In this document: positions 59,486 to 64,000 of the stretch, piece by piece
How the letters are laid out: every line of letters begins with the position of its first letter
Numbering within the stretch: position 1 is the stretch's first letter
Source of the DNA: Moniliella sp. 'wahieum'
Lineage: Eukaryota; Basidiomycota; Moniliellomycetes; Moniliellales; Moniliellaceae
Direction: 5' to 3'
NCBI GenBank assembly: GCA_003971905.1
Contig: RSEE01000001.1
Span: 1,488,001 to 1,552,000 of the forward strand
Length of the DNA stretch: 64,000 nt
Program-made: the position numbers and the translations under genes
The notes under the pieces: model-generated
Seen by the model: the letters and a program-made list of their open reading frames with translations, nothing else
Databases searched by the model: none
Told to the model about the DNA's origin: nothing

Positions 59486-59738
59486 TGTTGACTGTGATCC
59501 TCTGGCTCCCAGTCGGTAGACCAGGTCGCCTCGGTTCCATCGGCTTCCACGCTGACGTCCCTGCGTGTCACTGTCCCTGTGCCCTGCACTCTCTCCTGTG
59601 TGACTCACTGTCCCTGTGCCTAGTCCAGCCTCCTATATAGATGCCTCTGTACCCAGACCCAACTCTGGCTCCAATCCATCACCTTCTCCTCATCCTTCTG
59701 CCCGTCCGGCTCCCTAGGCCAACAGAGCTACAATCTGA
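59486..59738 (+). repeat. LTR copy 2 (shared, central)
   Basis: 253 bp. Acts as the 3' LTR of the first unit and the 5' LTR of the second, as in tandem TRIM arrays. Confidence 0.75.
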
Positions 59739-59846
59739 TCCCCCGGAAGGGGAGCGCTCTTCAAGCAAGCCCACCCCCAAGCCTACAAGCCCAAGCTAAG
59801 CCGCCAAGCCCACAAGACACACCCGTCCTCCCGCCCAACAACACCA

Positions 59847-59926
59847 CCGCCACAATCGGCACCTTACCGCCACAATCGGCATACTACCGCCACAATCGGC
59901 ATACTACCGCCACAATCGGCACACTC
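59847..59926. repeat. 20-bp minisatellite inside the second internal region
   Basis: Four copies of CCGCCACAATCGGCATACTA-type units. This lies in the 286-bp segment missing from the first internal region. Confidence 0.9.
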
Positions 59927-60635
59927 GTCCCCCACAGATGGGGCAATGATTTTAGGGACAACACACGACGGAACAAAACGTGTCGGGTATCGTCAACGAG
60001 ACGAAATTCCTCCAACGACAAAACGGCGCAGGCGAATCGCAGAAAGCGGGGGTGGCTGCTCATCAAGTGCCCCCCCACGGCTACACGCCCCGGATTGCCA
60101 ATTCATCCGGGGCACCTGGGGAAAGGATGGGGGGGGGTGGTCACCCAACTTCTTCCACTCCTCTTTTTCAACAACAAAGAGAACCCAAACAGATCAAGAC
60201 GGTTGACGCATAGCGCCCGTTCATTTCCCATGCCCAATGGACCCCCTGGCACCAGGCATGCGGAACCAAACAACTACCAAACGCATCCAATTTTGATGCC
60301 AAACGACCTTGGACCGCATTACTCCCAAGTTTCCAATTTTCTTCACTACACCTATAACTGGTGCTTTTTACTTTTGCCCACCAAATCGCTTCGGGGCGCA
60401 ACCCCTACTACTTTACTTCTAAGACTTCTACAAGCATCTGGCGGTCGCACAATACACCAACCACAAGCGCTCGGCTCGTTCAGGGTCATCCTGGACAGCG
60501 GGGGGTAGGCCAGTCGTGTGGCCATGCACAACTCCAGGCCATTCGTCCCGGTTGCCACTCAAGTCCCCCTCTCTACATCCACTGGCAGGAGCTCATCCCA
60601 CAACCGATGTCTCCGGGTTCCCTGGCCAGCGGGGG

Positions 60636-60886
60636 TGTTGACTGTGATCCTCTGGCTCCCAGTCGGTAGACCAGGTTCGCCTCGGTTCCATCGGCTCCAC
60701 GCTGACGTCCCTGCGTGTCACGGTCCCTGTGCCCTGCACTCTCTCCTGTGTGACTCACTGTCCCTGTGCCTAGTCCAGCCTCCTATATAGATGCCTCTGT
60801 ACCCAGACCCAACTCTGGCTCCAATCCATCACCTTCTCCTCATCCTTCTGCCCTCCGGTCCCTAGGCCAACAGAGTTACAATCTGA
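60636..60886 (+). repeat. LTR copy 3
   Basis: 251 bp. Sequence diverges from copies 1 and 2 right after TCTGA, which marks the LTR end. Confidence 0.75.
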
Positions 60887-63492
60887 CATGGTTTTAAGAG
60901 AAGTGACAGCATGTGAGTACGGCATGTGACATGTGATACGGGACAGTCACGTGCGCCATCAAGGGATCCCACGTTCTACGACCCAGCGGAGCCAGGCGCA
61001 TCAAATATGCAAGGGACTAACAACGCCCAGGGCACTGCTCGTGTCGTGTCCATCACCGGCATCGCCTCGGACTCACCCGGGGGGAGGAGGCCGGAGGCTT
61101 GAGGGACAGTTCAGGCGCTCAGGCGCTCAGGCGAAACCCCGAGGGGACGGACAGCCGCAAGGAGATGGGCGGCTGACGTAATGGGACCGGCACCAGGCCA
61201 GCCTAAGACTTTGGCAAGCCGTGGGCGCCAGGACGGCGGCGCAGAGGCACGGGGCCGCAGGGGGGCCGGCAGGGCAGTACACAGCACGGCTGGCACGGCG
61301 CAGCAGCTGCTGGGCTTGGCGCCAAGCCCAGCAGCCAATGCCACAGCTGCCCAATCACATGCACGCCCAGCCCACCCTTCCCGCCGCCAGTCGTCCACCC
61401 TTGCCAGCGCCCTGGGTGCGGTCGCCGCTCCCACCCCCGCCCCCACCACCACCCTCTCCGCTCGCTGCTCCCTGTCCCCCCGCGCGCCCCCGCCCGGCCT
61501 CCTCGGTCCTCCTTGCGCCCATGCCCCGCCGCGCGTCTCTTCGGCCATCTGCGGCCGCAGCCATCGCCGCCTTCCTCGTCGCCCTCGCCCCCCCCCAGCC
61601 CCAAGGACCTGCATCGCTCCTCGTCCCCCTCCTCCCCCCCGACAAGCGCACCAGCTTTTGTGGGGCAGCAGTACCAGCGACCGCGCTAAGCCTCGTCTGG
61701 CGCCTACCACCAGCGCATCAAGGCCTCGATGACCTACGTTGCCCCGCTCCCCTTTGGCCGCCCACGTGCTCGGTACCGACGAGGGCAGCAAGGCCCTGTC
61801 CTCCTCTCACTCGGCCAAGGCCAACTCTTCCCGCTCCCGTTCCAAGACGCGCCGCTCCAACTCTCCCAAGAGCGCCTCGGGCCGCCCCGCCCCCACCTCG
61901 TCCGAGGTGCCCGCCAACCCCTTTTCTCTCAATTGGCCTAGGCCTTGCTTGCCTCGACGCTCCCCTCGTCTTCTTCTTCCCCTGTCCCCACCCACCACCC
62001 TTCCCAAGGCAGGACACGTCCCCACATCTCCTCAGCCCGGTCCAGCACCTCGTTCAAGCCATCTCCGCTTGAAACGAGACAACCTTGGCGCTTCTCAGAT
62101 CTCAACCGGCGCGCTTGTCTCGTGCTTGACTCGTGACCGGTGTCCCCCACCGACCATTCGCTTGGCCTTTGGAAGATCCCCCTCTGCAGCGCACACCTTT
62201 CCTTACTTACCCAGCTATTCTCTTACCCACCCTCTGTACACTATATTCGAGCCACGTACTCTTTCATCAATGTTTGAATGGTGTGATGCAGGTGAGGGAT
62301 CGGGTTGAGGCGATGTGTTCGCTCTCAACGCGAGCGGAATGAAAGGAGGCAAGAGCTGGATGGACAGAGCGGGACTCGCCTTGTCTCCCAGCTGTTTTTC
62401 GTGATGCGGAGCGCAGTCACTCTAGCCACTAGTCTTGGAGCAGGTTGGTACATGCACTCTTTGCCTTTATCGAAAGCATATTGTACTCCGCATCACACTG
62501 CCCCAGGGCAAGTGAGGCTTGAGCGGGCCAACCCTGGGGGAACTTAAGCAAACAAAGGGCGGCGAAGTCGATCCACGGTGTCAATCATCGCCCCGTAGCA
62601 GGCAGTCGAGTGCGCGTGTCACAATGGATAGCATCATTGTGCGGATCAAAATCGCTGTAGAGCGTATGCTGCTACATATCAATCGTCCTGCCTGCCCTTT
62701 GGTCTGCAGAACAGAGATCAGGGATGAAGAGCTGGGGTGAGTACAGTATTGTGGGGTAGCCAGATTAATTGCATCGCTCGTCCATCTCCTGTTGGGAAGA
62801 AAGTATGACTTGGTAGCTCCCAGATTCGGAATCGGAAGAGGAATCGGAAGAGGAAGAGGAGGAGGAGGAGGAGAAGACCAACGAGGATGAAGGTGCGAAA
62901 GCGCGATACTTCAGCCAAAAACAGTTTGCCTGCCGTGGGGGTTATCATCCTACGCACTTCTTCCGACTCTTGGAGATTACCGAGAACACCGAGATCGAGC
63001 TGGAGGTACGAGAAGCACCAAGTACGAGCTTTCCCGTCCGGCAGAACGGAACGAGATGACGCCCACACAAAGTCAAAGATGGCGAGCACAGAGGGGTAGA
63101 GCAACAGATGAAAAGGAATACAGGTTTACGAATTTCATGACCAAGCCCAATCAGGAGACCCGCCATTCTCGCGTGAAGAAAAGCGCATGCGGTTCGAGCG
63201 AAGTCCAAAGTAGCACCATTCCTTACCGGCCAACATCCACAACAGCAGAGAGAACGCCGTCTAGGGCCGTGATGGAGGTGACAGGGTGACAGCAGTAATA
63301 TCTTCAGTCGCGACATCAAAAAGCTGCGACTTTGTTTCCAGCGATTCGTTCTATGGTACATCGCGTTGTGCATGCAGTGACCCCCCCCCCCCCCCCCCCC
63401 TTCAGGGGGAACGGACATCATTGTTGTCCTATGGCTGAAGTACACAGAATGCGTTGATGGCATAACATTGTACCAGTTTGGAAGGCAGTCGA
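60887..63492. other. right-hand intergenic region with a possible small Ser-rich gene
   Basis: 60922–60937 is an ACATGTG array. 61100–61640 is very GC-rich with long open frames on both strands, none convincing. At 61760–61935 the plus strand reads DEGSKALSSSHSAKANSSRS followed by KTRRSNSPKSASGRPAPTSS and NPFSLNW, which could be the end of a small Ser/Arg-rich protein, but I cannot define exons. 62820–62880 is a GGAAGAGGAAGAGGAGG purine repeat. 63381–63400 is a run of 20 C. Confidence 0.4.
63381..63400. repeat. poly-C run of 20
   Basis: Uninterrupted C20. Its length is likely to be uncertain in the assembly. Confidence 0.9.
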
Positions 63493-64000
63493 CTAGTAGT
63501 CGTAGAAGCCCTGTTTGAATAGTCCAACATATAGTCAGCATCCGCAGCGCCCAGCACAAGAGACGAACGAACCTTGCCACTCTTTTTTCCGAGCCAACCG
63601 GCATTAACCATGCGGCCCAAGAGAATGGAAGGGCGGTACTTGGAATCGGCAGTTTCGGCATACAGTGTTTGCATGATATACAGGCAAGTGTCCAGACCGA
63701 TAAAGTCGGCCAACTGGAGAGGACCCATAGGATGGCCATGCCAAGCTTGAGGCAGGTATCAATACCTCCTTGCTGCTCACTCCAGTCTCGAGCGCAATGA
63801 TGGCCTCGTTAATGAACGGCATCAGTAGTCGGTTCGAAACAAAGCCAGGGACATCTTTGGACTGGGTGACTGTCTTGCCGCAAGCTTCGGCAAATGCCTT
63901 GGCACGAGCCAAAACTTCCTCCGACGTTTGCAACGCCGGAATGAGCTCCACCAATTTCATCACCGGCACCGGATTGAAAAAGTGGAGACCCACTACACGC
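63493..64000 (-). CDS. 3-hydroxyacyl-CoA dehydrogenase, 3' part (cut by window edge)
   Basis: NAD-dependent 3-hydroxyacyl/3-hydroxybutyryl-CoA dehydrogenase. The visible C-terminal half begins at the window edge with [20 protein letters not shown] (the family HFFNPxPxMxLVE signature, whose His is catalytic), then [20 protein letters not shown] (NR motif) and [12 protein letters not shown]. After a frame change near 63755 it reads [40 protein letters not shown] and [15 protein letters not shown] 62-nt intron (63511–63572, GTTCGT…AACAG) leads to the last exon GFYDY and the TAG at 63493–63495, the usual end of this family. The NAD-binding N-terminal half lies beyond 64000. Confidence 0.92.

Larger units (their letters stand above)
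58624..60886 (+). mobile_element. tandem non-autonomous LTR retroelement (TRIM-like)
   Basis: Three near-identical blocks of about 251–253 bp (58624–58874, 59486–59738, 60636–60886) separate two internal regions (58875–59485 and 59739–60635). The internal regions are copies of each other except for about 286 bp present only in the second. Blocks begin TGTTGAC and each contains a TATATAG promoter-like word. The two internal regions end in GCGGGGG immediately before TGTTGAC, which resembles a polypurine tract next to a 3' LTR. CATG precedes the first block (58620–58623) and follows the last (60887–60890), a candidate 4-bp target duplication. The LTR ends TCTGA instead of the usual CA, and no primer-binding TGG is seen. 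No long ORF, reverse transcriptase or integrase is present; it would depend on an active element. Strand is set by the polypurine-like run. Confidence 0.72.

Noticed and set aside
59847-59926. CRISPR array
   Set aside because: The 20-bp units are directly adjacent without unique spacers, in a eukaryotic genome; it is a minisatellite.

Overview
The window is nuclear DNA of a fungus, most likely a basidiomycete. It has short GT–AG introns (about 46–90 nt, some with TACTAAC- or CTGAC-like branch sites) and two tRNA genes with introns. Its genes include fungal families: FUR1-type uracil phosphoribosyltransferase, FMP42-like transporter, STE23/insulin-degrading protease, Frag1/DRAM/Sfk1 protein, DUF2408, and a WW/glycine-rich protein. 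The 14-3-3, eL8 and BTB/CAP-Gly proteins read as basidiomycete-like. I cannot name the species.

A technical point governs the whole annotation. Nearly every recognisable gene is broken by isolated single-base insertions or deletions, often in homopolymers, that move conserved sequence from one frame to another. This affects the ribosomal protein, 14-3-3, UPRT, the E2 enzyme, glutamate decarboxylase and others. I read these as uncorrected sequencing indels, not as pseudogenes. CDS coordinates below therefore span the gene from start to stop across frames and introns; they are not single open frames.

Layout: 0–8.6 kb holds an FMP42-like transporter (-), an unidentified acidic-tailed gene (-), UPRT (+) and 14-3-3 (-). 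At 8.6–12 kb is a STE23/IDE metalloprotease (-) whose intron is a long GAAGAG microsatellite. At 12–18.2 kb is a gene-poor tract with many short palindrome-based heptamer repeats. At 18.3–25.8 kb is a very long BTB + Pro/Glu-repeat + CAP-Gly gene (+). At 26.8–27.8 kb are two intron-containing tRNA-Gly genes (-). At 28–46.6 kb is a denser gene cluster: WW/Gly-rich protein (-), glutamate decarboxylase (+), multi-KH RNA-binding protein (-), a membrane protein (+), UBE2W-type E2 (-), GMC oxidoreductase (+), actin-capping alpha subunit (-), and Frag1/DRAM/Sfk1 protein (-). At 49–55.8 kb are a PX-domain protein (-), a DUF2408 protein (+) and ribosomal protein eL8 (+). At 58.6–60.9 kb is a tandem, apparently non-autonomous LTR element (three LTRs, two internal regions). 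The right edge carries the 3' end of a 3-hydroxyacyl-CoA dehydrogenase (-). The genes are housekeeping and functionally unrelated; there is no operon and no obvious metabolic cluster.

The most unusual feature is a genome-wide class of tiny tandem repeats in non-coding DNA. Most have a 7-bp unit made of a 6-bp palindrome plus one spacer base (AAGCTT+C, ATGCAT+C, AGTACT+C, ACCGGT+C, ACTAGT+C, ACGCGT+C/G, AGCGCT+A, ACATGT+G). They occur in many intergenic regions and even inside a tRNA intron.
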